From JAZDHV01 sp043810355 (GTDB lineage: Archaea > Nanobdellota > Nanobdellia > Woesearchaeales > JAGVYU01): DNA of 64,000 nucleotides. The DNA lies in NCBI GenBank assembly GCA_043810355.1, contig JBDROB010000075.1:1-64000 (forward strand), given 5' to 3'. The notes under the pieces were generated by a model, which had not been told where the DNA came from, did no database searches, and was given only the letters and a program-made list of their open reading frames with translations. Each line of letters begins with the position of its first letter. The first letter of the stretch is position 1. Both the position numbers and the translations under genes were made by a program. Below, in pieces: positions 15,313 to 24,049 of this stretch.

Positions 15313-18300
15313 ATGGATGAAAAACAAGGCGAAAATAGTGAAGAAATCAAAGAAATTCCTGTTGAGTTTGACAGGATTTTAAAATGTGAAATTGAAGATG
15401 AGATGAAAGATTCTTATCTAGATTATTCTATGTCTGTTATTGTTGGAAGGGCTCTTCCAGATGTTAGGGATGGGTTAAAACCAGTCCATAGAAGGATTCT
15501 TTTTGCTATGAATGAGATGGGTATGTTCCATAACAAGCCTTTCAAGAAATCTGCAAGGATTGTGGGTGAAGTCCTTGGTAAATATCATCCTCATGGTGAT
15601 ACTGCTGTCTATGATTCTATGGTCAGGATGGCTCAAGATTTCTCATTAAGATACCCTCTTGTCAAAGGCCAGGGTAATTTTGGAAGTGTTGATGGTGATT
15701 CACCTGCTGCGATGCGTTATTGTATATCAGGAGATAGTTACATTCTGACTGAAAATGGATTAGAACAAATTGGAGGAATATCAAATAAAGAAAATATTAA
15801 TCTAAAAATTCTTTCTAAGGATAAAAAGGTTCATAAAGCTTCTAAATGGTTTGATTCAGGCAAACATCAAACTTTAAAATTGACAACAAGTAAAGGGTAC
15901 TCACTAACTGGAACTTATAATCATCCTATATTAACTTTACAAAAAAATGAGTTTGGAAAACCAATCTTTAAATGGAAGTTAATGGAAGAAACAATTGAAG
16001 GAGATTATGTTGTTATTGACAGATCATCTGACAATTTTTGGCCAAAGAATAAAATTAATTTAGAGAAATATTCTCCTGATATTAAAACTACCACAAAAAT
16101 TAAGATTATTCCAAAATATTTAAATGAAGATCTAGCTTTTGTTCTTGGATCTTTCATTTCAGAAGGCAGTAATTCTGAAAATAAAATTGAATTTTGTAAT
16201 ACTGATAAAGAGTGGATAGTTGAATTAGAGAGAAAATGGGGTAATCTTTTTCCAGATAGTAAATTACATAAATTTAAGAGAAAACCAAGTTCTTATGGGA
16301 AAAAAGAGTATTATAGGTTAGAATGTCATTCTAGATATACTATATCTTTTTTAAGAAATATTGGGCTTAAACATGCTAAGTCTTCAGAACGAGAAGTTCC
16401 AAATTTAATCTTACAGTCTCCAAAAGAAGTTGTCATTAATTTCTTAAGATCTTATTTTGAAGGAGATGGTTCTATTAGTTATTCAAGAAAAATGATTGAA
16501 TTAATCTGTTGCTCAAAAAGTGAAAAATTAATTAATGTAATACAAATTTTAATGCTTAGATTTGGAATTGATACATTTAAAAGATATGACCAACACAAAT
16601 TAATTTGGAAACTTTATATTCGGGGAAAAAGAAATATTTTAAGGTTTTACAAAGAAATCGGATTCTTATTTGATTATAAGAATAAAAAGTTGGAGTATGT
16701 GGTGTATAATTATCAGAAAGACAGTTCATTAACAGATTTTGTCCCATTTATTTCTGATTATATTAGGAATATATGTAATCATGAGTTTATACAAAAGCAT
16801 AATTTTGATAGGTATACAAATATGAGGGATAATCATCAAAAGGTCACAAATATTGTCATGTCTAAAACAGGATATGATCTTACTAGTATGTTTGAATATA
16901 TTCTTCATTATAATTATCTTTTTGAGAAAGTAGTAAGTATTCAAGAAGCTGGTATAAAAAGAGTTTTCTCAATTAAAGTTAAAAGTGACTGCCATTCATT
17001 TATCTCAAATGGGCTTATTAGCCACAACACAGAGGCACGCTTAAACAAATTAGCTGAAGAGATGCTTGTTGACATTGATAAGAAAACAGTTAAGTTTGTT
17101 CCAAACTTTGATGAAAGTCTTGAAGAACCATCGGTTCTTCCTTCAAAAGTGCCTAATCTTCTTGTAAATGGTTCATCTGGTATTGCAGTGGGTATGGCTA
17201 CTAATATTCCTCCTCATAACATGTCTGAGATATGTGATGGAGTTATCCATGTTATTGATAATCCTGAAGCTACATCAAAAGAATTAATGGAATTTGTCAA
17301 AGGACCAGATTTCCCTACAGGAGGGATAATCCAAGGTGTTATAGGTCTTAAATCAGCTTATAAGACTGGCAGGGGAAAGATTATAGTTAGGGCTAATCAT
17401 AAGATTGAAGAGTTAAAAAAGGATAAGAATAGGATTATCATCAATGAGATTCCTTATCAGGTTAATAAGTCTATGTTGATTGAGGAGATTGCAAATCTTG
17501 TTAAGGATAAGAAAATAACAGGAATCTCTGATTTACGGGATGAATCTGACAGGGATGGCATGCGAATTGTCATCGAGCTTAAGACAGGAGCTAACCATGA
17601 AGTTGTTGTAAATCAATTGTTTAAGCATTCAAGATTGCAGATAACTTTTGGGATTATTCTTTTATCTCTTGTTGATAACCAGCCAAGAGTGCTTAGTTTG
17701 CCTATTATGATCAAGGAATTCATTAATCATAGGCAGGTTGTTGTTAGAAAAAGGACTGAATTTGATTTGACAAAAGCTGAGGATCGTGCTCACATTTTAG
17801 AAGGATTGATCATAGCCTTAAACAACATTGATGAGACTGTGGCTCTAGTTAAGAAATCAAAGACAGTTGATGAGGCTAGAAATGCATTGATATCAAGGTT
17901 CTCTTTGACTGAAAAACAGGCTCAGGCAATTCTTGATATGCGATTGCAGCGCCTGACAAGCTTAGAGCAGGATAAGATAAAAGATGAGCATGATAAACTA
18001 CTTGAGCTGATCAAGGAGTTGAAGGGGATTTTGGCTGACGAAAACAGGATTCTGTCAATAATCAAATCTGAACTAAGGGAGTTGAAAGAAAATTATGGTG
18101 ATGAAAGGAAGACTGTCATCAGTGAAAAAGAGAAGGAAGTCATTGATGATGTAGATCTTATCCAGTCTGTGGATATGGCAATTACAATTAGCAATAATGG
18201 TTATATCAAGAGGACTCCTTTGAATATTTATAAGAGTCAAAAAAGGGGAGGTAAAGGTATTATTGCTGCTACAACAAGAGAAGAGGATTTTGTCTCTGAC

Positions 18301-19383
18301 TTGTTTATTGCCAATACTCATGATTACATTTTATTCTTCACAGAAAAAGGTAATGTTCATTGGAAAAAGGTTTATGAGATCCCTCTTGGTGCAAGACAGG
18401 CTAAAGGGACTCCAATTGTAAATTTATTGAATGTTAAGGATGAAGGAAAGGTTACTGCATCAATCCCTATCAAGGAATTCAGGGATGATGAATATCTTGT
18501 AATGGCAACTAAAAAAGGCATTGTAAAAAAGACAAGCCTTATACAATACTCAAGGCCTAGAAGAGGGGGTATTATTGCGATTGTTATTGATAATGATGAT
18601 GAGCTAGTCGATGTTAGACTTACAGATGGTTCAAAAGATATACTTTTGGCTACAAAAAAAGGTCTGGCTATTCGTTTTAATGAAAAGGATTGCAGGCCTA
18701 TTGGAAGGGTCTCAAGAGGTGTAAGAGGCATTTCCCTTAAAAAAGATGATGAGGTTGTTGACTTGATCACTTTGGAAGAAAATACTTCAATACTTACTGT
18801 GACTGAGAATGGATATGGTAAGAGGACTGATGTTGAGGAGTATAGGAGGATTGGTAGAGGAGGAGTTGGAGTAATAAATATTCAATGTGATGAAAGAAAC
18901 GGCAATGTTGTTTCTGTTAAGAGTGTGCTTGATGTTGATGAGATCATGGTCATTAGCAGGAATGGGATAACCATCAGGATTAAGTCAGAGGATATATCAA
19001 TCATAGGCAGGAACACAAAAGGAGTCCGTATCATGAGGCTTGGAGAGAATGATAAGGTTGTAAAAGCTGCCAAGATCATAAAGGATGATCATGATGATAA
19101 TAACAATAATAACAACAATGACCACAATGACAATAATGCTAATGATAAGGATGATGAAGAAAAAGAAGTGGATGATAAAATTAATAACAAGGATAATATA
19201 GGAAAAGATATTGATGATAATATTGAAGATGACCAGCATGATAATGACCAACAAGATGATGAAAAAGATCAATACAATGAACCAAAAATACTAGAGTCTG
19301 ACATAAACAAGACTGCTGTGGAGCAAATCAATGGGGATAGTCCAGAAAATGAAGATAATGAAGAATTTAAAGAAAATGAATAA
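15313..19383 (+). CDS. gyrA: DNA gyrase subunit A with in-frame intein
   Basis: The 1356-codon frame encodes GyrA split by a 436-residue intein (residues 137-572). The exteins give a ~920-residue gyrase: RALPDVRDGLKPVHRRILF, HPHGDTAVYD and AAMRY, whose Tyr136 forms the DNA-protein link and directly precedes the intein; TEARL resumes after it. The C-terminal pinwheel has a GyrA box (QKRGGKG, ~residue 976), so it should wrap DNA and supercoil. About 120 extra residues at the end are Asp/Asn/Glu-rich and disordered. No gyrB lies in the window. Archaeal gyrases derive from bacterial transfer. Confidence 0.97.
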   Translation: MDEKQGENSEEIKEIPVEFDRILKCEIEDEMKDSYLDYSMSVIVGRALPDVRDGLKPVHRRILFAMNEMGMFHNKPFKKSARIVGEVLGKYHPHGDTAVYDSMVRMAQDFSLRYPLVKGQGNFGSVDGDSPAAMRYCISGDSYILTENGLEQIGGISNKENINLKILSKDKKVHKASKWFDSGKHQTLKLTTSKGYSLTGTYNHPILTLQKNEFGKPIFKWKLMEETIEGDYVVIDRSSDNFWPKNKINLEKYSPDIKTTTKIKIIPKYLNEDLAFVLGSFISEGSNSENKIEFCNTDKEWIVELERKWGNLFPDSKLHKFKRKPSSYGKKEYYRLECHSRYTISFLRNIGLKHAKSSEREVPNLILQSPKEVVINFLRSYFEGDGSISYSRKMIELICCSKSEKLINVIQILMLRFGIDTFKRYDQHKLIWKLYIRGKRNILRFYKEIGFLFDYKNKKLEYVVYNYQKDSSLTDFVPFISDYIRNICNHEFIQKHNFDRYTNMRDNHQKVTNIVMSKTGYDLTSMFEYILHYNYLFEKVVSIQEAGIKRVFSIKVKSDCHSFISNGLISHNTEARLNKLAEEMLVDIDKKTVKFVPNFDESLEEPSVLPSKVPNLLVNGSSGIAVGMATNIPPHNMSEICDGVIHVIDNPEATSKELMEFVKGPDFPTGGIIQGVIGLKSAYKTGRGKIIVRANHKIEELKKDKNRIIINEIPYQVNKSMLIEEIANLVKDKKITGISDLRDESDRDGMRIVIELKTGANHEVVVNQLFKHSRLQITFGIILLSLVDNQPRVLSLPIMIKEFINHRQVVVRKRTEFDLTKAEDRAHILEGLIIALNNIDETVALVKKSKTVDEARNALISRFSLTEKQAQAILDMRLQRLTSLEQDKIKDEHDKLLELIKELKGILADENRILSIIKSELRELKENYGDERKTVISEKEKEVIDDVDLIQSVDMAITISNNGYIKRTPLNIYKSQKRGGKGIIAATTREEDFVSDLFIANTHDYILFFTEKGNVHWKKVYEIPLGARQAKGTPIVNLLNVKDEGKVTASIPIKEFRDDEYLVMATKKGIVKKTSLIQYSRPRRGGIIAIVIDNDDELVDVRLTDGSKDILLATKKGLAIRFNEKDCRPIGRVSRGVRGISLKKDDEVVDLITLEENTSILTVTENGYGKRTDVEEYRRIGRGGVGVINIQCDERNGNVVSVKSVLDVDEIMVISRNGITIRIKSEDISIIGRNTKGVRIMRLGENDKVVKAAKIIKDDHDDNNNNNNNDHNDNNANDKDDEEKEVDDKINNKDNIGKDIDDNIEDDQHDNDQQDDEKDQYNEPKILESDINKTAVEQINGDSPENEDNEEFKENE
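15721..17028 (+). mobile_element. GyrA intein with LAGLIDADG homing endonuclease
   Basis: The insertion starts with Cys (CISGDSYILTENG) and ends SHN before extein Thr, the residues needed for protein splicing. Block B is GTYNHPIL, and the C-terminal block is FISNGLISHN. The two endonuclease motifs are LAFVLGSFISEG (~residue 275) and FLRSYFEGDGS (~375), both retaining the acidic metal-binding residue, so homing may still be active. The site, between Tyr and Thr of AAMRY-TEAR, is the one used by mycobacterial GyrA inteins. Composition is more AT-rich than the exteins, consistent with later arrival. Confidence 0.95.
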
Positions 19384-19446
19384 AATGAATAAAATGAATA
19401 AAATGATAATAGTCTAAATAGTGATCAAAACAATGATCAAAACAAT
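19373..19446 (+). repeat. two short tandem repeats at the gyrA 3' end
   Basis: AAAATGAAT is repeated 3.9 times over 19373-19407, crossing the gyrA stop codon, and GATCAAAACAAT is repeated twice at 19423-19446. Both look like replication-slippage expansions. Slippage within the coding tail would alter the disordered GyrA end. A TTTTATAAAG box for the next gene follows. Confidence 0.7.
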
Positions 19447-19482
19447 TAATTTTTTATAAAGGCATATCTTTTTCTTTTTAAT

Positions 19483-20673
19483 ATGAAAAATATGAAAGCA
19501 TTAGCAATAACATCGATTGGAATTGAGGATATATGTTCATTAGAGATAAAAGACTTGATCAATACAGATTCAGAACCACATAAAGGATGTGTTGAGTTTA
19601 ATATAAAAAAACATCAAGACCTGTTCAAACTTTGCTACCTTTCCCAATCCAGTTCTAGAATTCTTCTATTATTGTCAAATTTCATGGCAGGGTCATCAAA
19701 GTCAGGAAAGTCTGAAAAGTCAATAAAGTCAGTATTCTTGAATGAGCTTAAAAAAAATATTTCAAAAATTGATTTTAGTGAATGGCTTGATGATAATATT
19801 AGGTTTGCTGTAAAATGCCAGAGGATAGGAATCCATGATTTTAATTCAGTTGATATTGAGAAGACAGCTGCTGACTCAATCAATGATTACAAGGCTAAAG
19901 TGGATCTTAAGAGTCCAGATATGATTATATACATATATTTGATTGACAATGAATGTTATATTGGAATTGACTTTTCTGGAAAAGACCTGAGCAAGCGTGA
20001 TTACAAGATTTTTAGCAACATCCGCTCGCTTAAGTCAAATATTGCTTATTCATTGGTCAGAATTGCAGATTTTAGAAAAGACCAGATTTTGATTGATCCT
20101 TTCTGTGGTTCAGGAGAGATTCCGATTGAAGCCACTATTTATGCATCAAACTTTCCTCAAAATCATTTTTCAAAAGACTCTTTTGCTTTCTTGAATTTTC
20201 CAATGTTCAAGGATTTTGATTTTGACGAGTTCTTTGATAATATTGATAAGAATATCAGGCAAGATAAAACAAATATATATGCTTTTGATAACCAGTTAAA
20301 GAATATACTGGCTGTGAAGAAAAATGCAAAGATTGCCAGTATCCAGAAATATTTGTCAATATCAAGGGTGGATATTGATTGGCTTGAGACAAAGTTCAAG
20401 CAGAACTCTGTTGATATTATTATCACTCATATTCCAGATGTTCCTAAGCACAATGATCCAAAGCCAATCCTCAATGTTTTGGATGACTTTTTCTGGGAGG
20501 CAGAATTCATTCTAAAACCATCTGGTTCAATTGTCACAATCTCAAGAAGCATTGAATCATTAAAGCCACCTATTAAGAAATATAAATTCACAATCAAAGA
20601 GACCAGAGAGGTTTGGCAGGGAAAAGAGAGATTGATTGTCTTAAATATCCAGAAAAATAAGCAACCTTTATAA
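19483..20673 (+). CDS. THUMP-domain RNA methyltransferase-like protein (Trm14/RlmL type)
   Basis: A 396-residue protein. Residues ~1-160 resemble a THUMP RNA-binding module (FAVKCQRIGIHDFNSVDIEKTAAD), followed by FSGKDLSKRDYKIFSNIRSLKSN and the SAM motif LIDPFCGSGEIPIEA (~residue 205). This order matches Trm14/RlmL-like guanine-N2 methyltransferases of tRNA or rRNA. The catalytic NPPY motif is not seen; DIIITHIPDVPKHN stands at the expected place, so activity may be changed or lost. The stop overlaps the rnpB promoter. Confidence 0.8.
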   Translation: MKNMKALAITSIGIEDICSLEIKDLINTDSEPHKGCVEFNIKKHQDLFKLCYLSQSSSRILLLLSNFMAGSSKSGKSEKSIKSVFLNELKKNISKIDFSEWLDDNIRFAVKCQRIGIHDFNSVDIEKTAADSINDYKAKVDLKSPDMIIYIYLIDNECYIGIDFSGKDLSKRDYKIFSNIRSLKSNIAYSLVRIADFRKDQILIDPFCGSGEIPIEATIYASNFPQNHFSKDSFAFLNFPMFKDFDFDEFFDNIDKNIRQDKTNIYAFDNQLKNILAVKKNAKIASIQKYLSISRVDIDWLETKFKQNSVDIIITHIPDVPKHNDPKPILNVLDDFFWEAEFILKPSGSIVTISRSIESLKPPIKKYKFTIKETREVWQGKERLIVLNIQKNKQPL

Positions 20674-20674
20674 A
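20667..20674 (+). promoter_or_regulatory. TATA box for rnpB
   Basis: GCAACCTTTATAAA ends about 26 nt before the first RNase P RNA base pair. It overlaps the stop codon of the methyltransferase gene. The 14-nt BRE/TATA sequence is identical to the one before the S13 operon (24337-24350). Confidence 0.75.
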
Positions 20675-20699
20675 CCAATTTTCATTCTTTTTTCACATA

Positions 20700-21045
20700 G
20701 GAAGGGAAATTAGCTTACGGTGGCTCTTTGGAGTCATTGAGGAAAGTCCGCCCACCATTCGCTCTGATTTATCATTGCGATTATAGCCACTCATGGGAAT
20801 GAGTTGCAGTGATGTGAGGCAACCGCTCAGAAACGATACCGCCTTAAGGTATAGGATGAAATCCGTGAACCGCTTGGCAACAAGCGCAAGTTAACCGGAA
20901 GACGTTCTTAAGGAATGGATGAAACGGCGAGTCCAGGCTGGTGCAAGTAGATTATCTACGCTTAGTTAAATGCTAACCAGGCTATCAAATAAGGCGCTAA
21001 GTCTTTTTTATCAAGGGCCTGACAGAAGGCGGCTTATTCCTTTCC
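20700..21045 (+). ncRNA. rnpB: RNase P RNA (archaeal)
   Basis: P1 forms between GGAAGGGAA at the 5' end and TTCCTTTCC at the 3' end. The conserved core segments GAGGAAAGTCCGCCC (CR-I) and ACAGAAGGCGGCTTA (CR-V) are present, as is GGAATGGATGAAACGGCGAGTCC in the middle (P10/P11 region). Length of about 346 nt fits archaeal type A RNA. It is the catalytic RNA for 5' maturation of tRNAs. Confidence 0.95.
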
Positions 21046-21155
21046 TATATTTTCTTTTTTAGCAACCTACAAAAAAGTTAAAATCTTTTTTTAGGTTCGA
21101 AAACCAAGAGTTTTCGTAACCTTTTTATATCAAATAATATTCTTATATTAGTAAT

Positions 21156-21329
21156 ATGGCAAGAGACAAGATTTCAATGCCTTCTTCAATGGGAGGATTA
21201 GTAAGATATTTTGATGAGTACAAGTCAAAGATAGAGTTTAAGCCAGGCCATATTATTGTTCTTATCATTATTGTTATCATAATTGAGTTGGTTCTGCATT
21301 TGTATGGTAAGGCTTGGTTAGGTGTATAA
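21156..21329 (+). CDS. secG: Sec61-beta subunit of the protein translocase
   Basis: The 57-residue protein starts MARDKISMPSSMGGLVRYFDE and then has a single hydrophobic helix (HIIVLIIIVIIIELVLHLYG). The PSSxGGLVRYFDE motif is diagnostic of archaeal Sec61-beta, a tail-anchored partner of SecY/SecE. A TTTTATAT box lies about 26-33 nt before the ATG. The next gene, NAC, starts 1 nt after the stop, linking two nascent-chain handling proteins. Confidence 0.92.
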   Translation: MARDKISMPSSMGGLVRYFDEYKSKIEFKPGHIIVLIIIVIIIELVLHLYGKAWLGV

Positions 21330-21330
21330 T

Positions 21331-21672
21331 ATGTTTCCTGGCGTTAATCCAAAGATGATGAAGCAGGCTATGAAAAAGATGGGTATGCAGCAGGTAGATA
21401 TTGATGCCACTCAAGTTATTATTAAAACACCTGAAAAAAACCTAATAATTGATAATCCTGAAGTAGCAAAAGTTACAGCAATGGGTCAGGAGACATTCCA
21501 GATTTCTGGTGAAGTGAGGGAAGAGGCAATATCATCTGAGCCTGACATAAGTGAAGATGATATCCAGACAGTGATGGACCAGACAAATTGCTCAGAACAA
21601 GAGGCAAAAGAAGCTATTGAAAAATCTGAAGGAGATCTTGCTCAAGCGATTCTTGAACTTAAAAAAGAATAA
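21331..21672 (+). CDS. nac: nascent polypeptide-associated complex protein (NAC-alpha)
   Basis: The 113-residue protein has the archaeal NAC start MFPGVNPKMMKQAMKKMGM, the beta-barrel stretch VIIKTPEKNLIIDNPEV with TFQISGE, and a C-terminal UBA domain (IQTVMDQTNCSEQEAKEAI, ~residues 73-110). Archaeal NAC is a homodimer that binds ribosomes and emerging chains. The ATG at 21331 is chosen over a GTG that overlaps the secG stop. Confidence 0.95.
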   Translation: MFPGVNPKMMKQAMKKMGMQQVDIDATQVIIKTPEKNLIIDNPEVAKVTAMGQETFQISGEVREEAISSEPDISEDDIQTVMDQTNCSEQEAKEAIEKSEGDLAQAILELKKE

Positions 21673-21733
21673 TCTTATTCTATACTCCATATTGCCACAA
21701 AATTAATATACTTTCCTCTATATAATAGGTATA

Positions 21734-22234
21734 ATGGAGAAATTCCAGGAGCTTTATGAGCTATCTTTGAGCAAGATCAAAATAGCTGACCATATAGCAA
21801 ATTCTACCTATTCTTTTGTTCAGGATCCTAAGCTTTTGATGAGATCAATAGAGAACATATTCCTTGCTTTGACATATTCAATGGGTGCTCTCCTTCATTA
21901 TGAAAGGATGTTCAAAAGGGTTCCTATGTTCAAGGATACTTTTGAGGAAAAGATGATTATTTTGCAGCACAAAGTCGCGCCAAGATATAATATTGATAGG
22001 GAATACATACTCTTGATGAGAAATTTGAAAGAGATCATATTAGAGCATCATAACAGCCCTGTAGAGTTTGTGAGAGGCAATGAATTGATGATATGTGATG
22101 ATGATTACAAGATCAAAAAGATTGATCTTGATTTGATCAGAGGTTATATAAGCAAGTCAAAATCCTTTTTAGATGAGGTTGATTCTATCATGTCAAGAAA
22201 CAAATCTGTTTTTAGCAGGAAATTACTCCTTTGA
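21734..22234 (+). CDS. helical protein of unknown function, intact paralogue of the split pair downstream
   Basis: A 166-residue all-helical protein (KIADHIANSTYSFV, LALTYSMGALLHYERMF, YILLMRNLKEIILEH, VEFVRGNELMICDDDYKIKKIDLDLIRGYISKSKSFLDEV). I do not recognise a named family. Its two halves align by pattern with the next two genes (ADHI/ADHL; ILLMRNLKEI/YLLWRKITNA; VEFVRG/REFRRH; IDLDLIRGYI/INIDVIYEYY). It lies in a run leading to minD. Confidence 0.65.
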   Translation: MEKFQELYELSLSKIKIADHIANSTYSFVQDPKLLMRSIENIFLALTYSMGALLHYERMFKRVPMFKDTFEEKMIILQHKVAPRYNIDREYILLMRNLKEIILEHHNSPVEFVRGNELMICDDDYKIKKIDLDLIRGYISKSKSFLDEVDSIMSRNKSVFSRKLLL

Positions 22235-22276
22235 TTAAAGGAAACATTTAATAATAATTAAATCTTATGATATAAA

Positions 22277-22531
22277 ATGGCTGATATAATAGATAATGAG
22301 AATTTGCAGGAGGCCTTTTCTGAACTAAAGCGTGCTGATCATCTTATATTTGTTAGTTTGAAGTATACAAGGACTGTTGATGTTATCAAGAGCATAATTG
22401 AAAGATTGATCAATTGTCTTGATTTTTCAATCATTGCTCTGCTGGAATCTTATAAGGAAAAAAAGAAGATCACAGATATTCCCTCTTCGCCTGTGGCAAG
22501 GGCAAAAAAAATTAAAAGGGATGATAGATGA
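22277..22531 (+). CDS. N-terminal half of a split helical protein
   Basis: The 84-residue frame (ADIIDNENLQEAFSELKRADHLIFVSLKYTRTVDVIKSII) ends after SSPVARAKKIKRDDR. It runs through an A8 tract at 22504-22511; deleting one A would join it in frame to the next gene and give a ~160-residue protein like the intact paralogue at 21734. Either the gene is naturally split, shifted at the A8 run during expression, or affected by a sequence error. Confidence 0.6.
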   Translation: MADIIDNENLQEAFSELKRADHLIFVSLKYTRTVDVIKSIIERLINCLDFSIIALLESYKEKKKITDIPSSPVARAKKIKRDDR

Positions 22532-22745
22532 TGAGTCAATATTGGAGATCCTTGATACTTATTTGTTGTGGAGGAAGATTACAAATGCTGAGTTCACAAG
22601 GGCAAGGGAGTTCAGAAGGCATGTTACAATGACTGCTATAGTGGATAATGGTGCCATTGAAGTGAATATTGATGTAATTTATGAATATTATGACAAGACA
22701 AAGGAATTTTTTAAGCATATAAAAGATATTATTGAATCATCATGA
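22521..22745 (+). CDS. C-terminal half of a split helical protein
   Basis: The 74-residue frame starts MIDDESILEILDTYLLWRKI and ends IYEYYDKTKEFFKHIKDII. It corresponds to the second half of the paralogue at 21734. It overlaps the upstream frame by 11 nt and minD by 4 nt (ATGA). An ATG is available at 22521, so it can also be translated on its own. Confidence 0.6.
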   Translation: MIDDESILEILDTYLLWRKITNAEFTRAREFRRHVTMTAIVDNGAIEVNIDVIYEYYDKTKEFFKHIKDIIESS

Positions 22746-23515
22746 CAAAATTTATTGTTATTGCATCTGGAAAAGGAGGTGTTGGAAAGACAACTGCCTC
22801 TTTGAATATTGGAAATGCTCTTACTGACTTTGGCAGGGATGTAATTGTAATAGACGCAAATGTCTCAAAACCAAATATTGGGCTTCATCTTGGTAGGAAT
22901 AAATTGGGTTCCTCGCTTAATGATGTATTGAAAGGGAACAAGTCTATTAGGGAAGTAGTTTATATGCATCCCTCTGGCTTAAAAGTTGTTCCTAACAGCA
23001 TTAATATTGAGGATCTTAAGGATGTTGAGATAAAAAACCTTTCAAAATCATTAAAGGAATTGGATGGTCTTACTGAAATTGTCATTATTGACGCTGCTCC
23101 TGGATTGCATGAAGAGGCTGTAGAGGCAATAAGGGCTGCTGATGAGATAATCATTGTGACAACACCTGACTTGATTGCAGTGACTGATGCATTAAAGACA
23201 ATTCAGATTGCTAAAAAGGTAGGAGTTAAAGTAATTGGAATTATTGTCAATAGGTTTGAAGGACATCCTTCAGATATGAAACCAAGAAATATTGAGCTGA
23301 TGCTTGAAACTAAGATTATAGGCATTATCCCAGAGGATAAGAATATTAAGGAATCCCTCAGGCTTAAGCATCCTGTTACTTATTCTCATCCAGAAAGTCA
23401 ATCTTCAATTAATTTCAAAAAGATTGCTGCATTTCTTATTGGAGAAAAATATGATTCACCTTTAAAAATAGATTCTCAGTTTGAGAAAATCCTGAAAAAG
23501 ACTGGAATAAAATAG
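22742..23515 (+). CDS. minD: MinD/ParA-family ATPase
   Basis: A 257-residue deviant-Walker ATPase: SGKGGVGKTTASLNIG (residues 9-24, signature Lys in GKGG), IVIIDAAPGLHEEAVEAI as Walker B, and VTTPDLIAVTDALKT. These match archaeal MinD-like proteins, which position complexes on membranes or nucleoids. The C-terminus is not a clear amphipathic membrane-targeting helix. It overlaps the upstream helical gene by ATGA and is followed 4 nt later by a membrane protein, which may be its anchor or partner. Confidence 0.92.
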   Translation: MTKFIVIASGKGGVGKTTASLNIGNALTDFGRDVIVIDANVSKPNIGLHLGRNKLGSSLNDVLKGNKSIREVVYMHPSGLKVVPNSINIEDLKDVEIKNLSKSLKELDGLTEIVIIDAAPGLHEEAVEAIRAADEIIIVTTPDLIAVTDALKTIQIAKKVGVKVIGIIVNRFEGHPSDMKPRNIELMLETKIIGIIPEDKNIKESLRLKHPVTYSHPESQSSINFKKIAAFLIGEKYDSPLKIDSQFEKILKKTGIK

Positions 23516-23519
23516 CAAG

Positions 23520-24041
23520 ATGAAAAGATTAGAACATAGATTAAAATCAAAAGGATGGAATCAGAAGGATATTAAGAAATCTATCAGAATACTTAAGAAT
23601 GGTAAGAAGAATAGGGAAAAGCACATCCAGGTTCTTGACAAGCTGATATACATTTTTATTTTTATTGTTGCAGTCTTTGCAAACATTGTCATGTCAATAT
23701 TTCTTATCCCTCTTCTAATTGTTATGGAATCTACATCATCTTTCTTCTTAATAATAATCTCATTGGCTCTAATAAGTGGTGTGATATTCACTTTTTTGAT
23801 TTATGAGATTGAATCTCTTGAGAAGAAACATCATATCTTATTAGGGATAATTGTGCCATTGATAGCATTAGTCAATATAATCATCATTGTTTTCATTTCA
23901 AACAGGCTTCTTGACCAGTTAAACACTTTCAAAGTCCATCAAAACCCAATAATTGTTCCAGTCCTCTACATCATATTCTTTCTTCTGCCCTATATAATCA
24001 GCCTTCTAAAGAACAAGCAATATAAATTATCCAAAATATAA
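23520..24041 (+). CDS. four-helix membrane protein downstream of MinD
   Basis: The 173-residue protein begins with a basic helix (KRLEHRLKSKGWNQKDIKKSI) resembling a short DNA- or membrane-binding segment, then has four hydrophobic helices (~residues 43-67, 73-97, 107-128, 140-160). The family is not recognised. It starts 4 nt after minD, so the two are co-transcribed and a functional pair is likely (inference). Confidence 0.65.
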   Translation: MKRLEHRLKSKGWNQKDIKKSIRILKNGKKNREKHIQVLDKLIYIFIFIVAVFANIVMSIFLIPLLIVMESTSSFFLIIISLALISGVIFTFLIYEIESLEKKHHILLGIIVPLIALVNIIIIVFISNRLLDQLNTFKVHQNPIIVPVLYIIFFLLPYIISLLKNKQYKLSKI

Positions 24042-24049
24042 TAAGAAAG

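Noticed and set aside
15313..19383. ParC/topoisomerase IV subunit A instead of GyrA
   Set aside because: The QKRGGKG GyrA box and a complete pinwheel domain are present.
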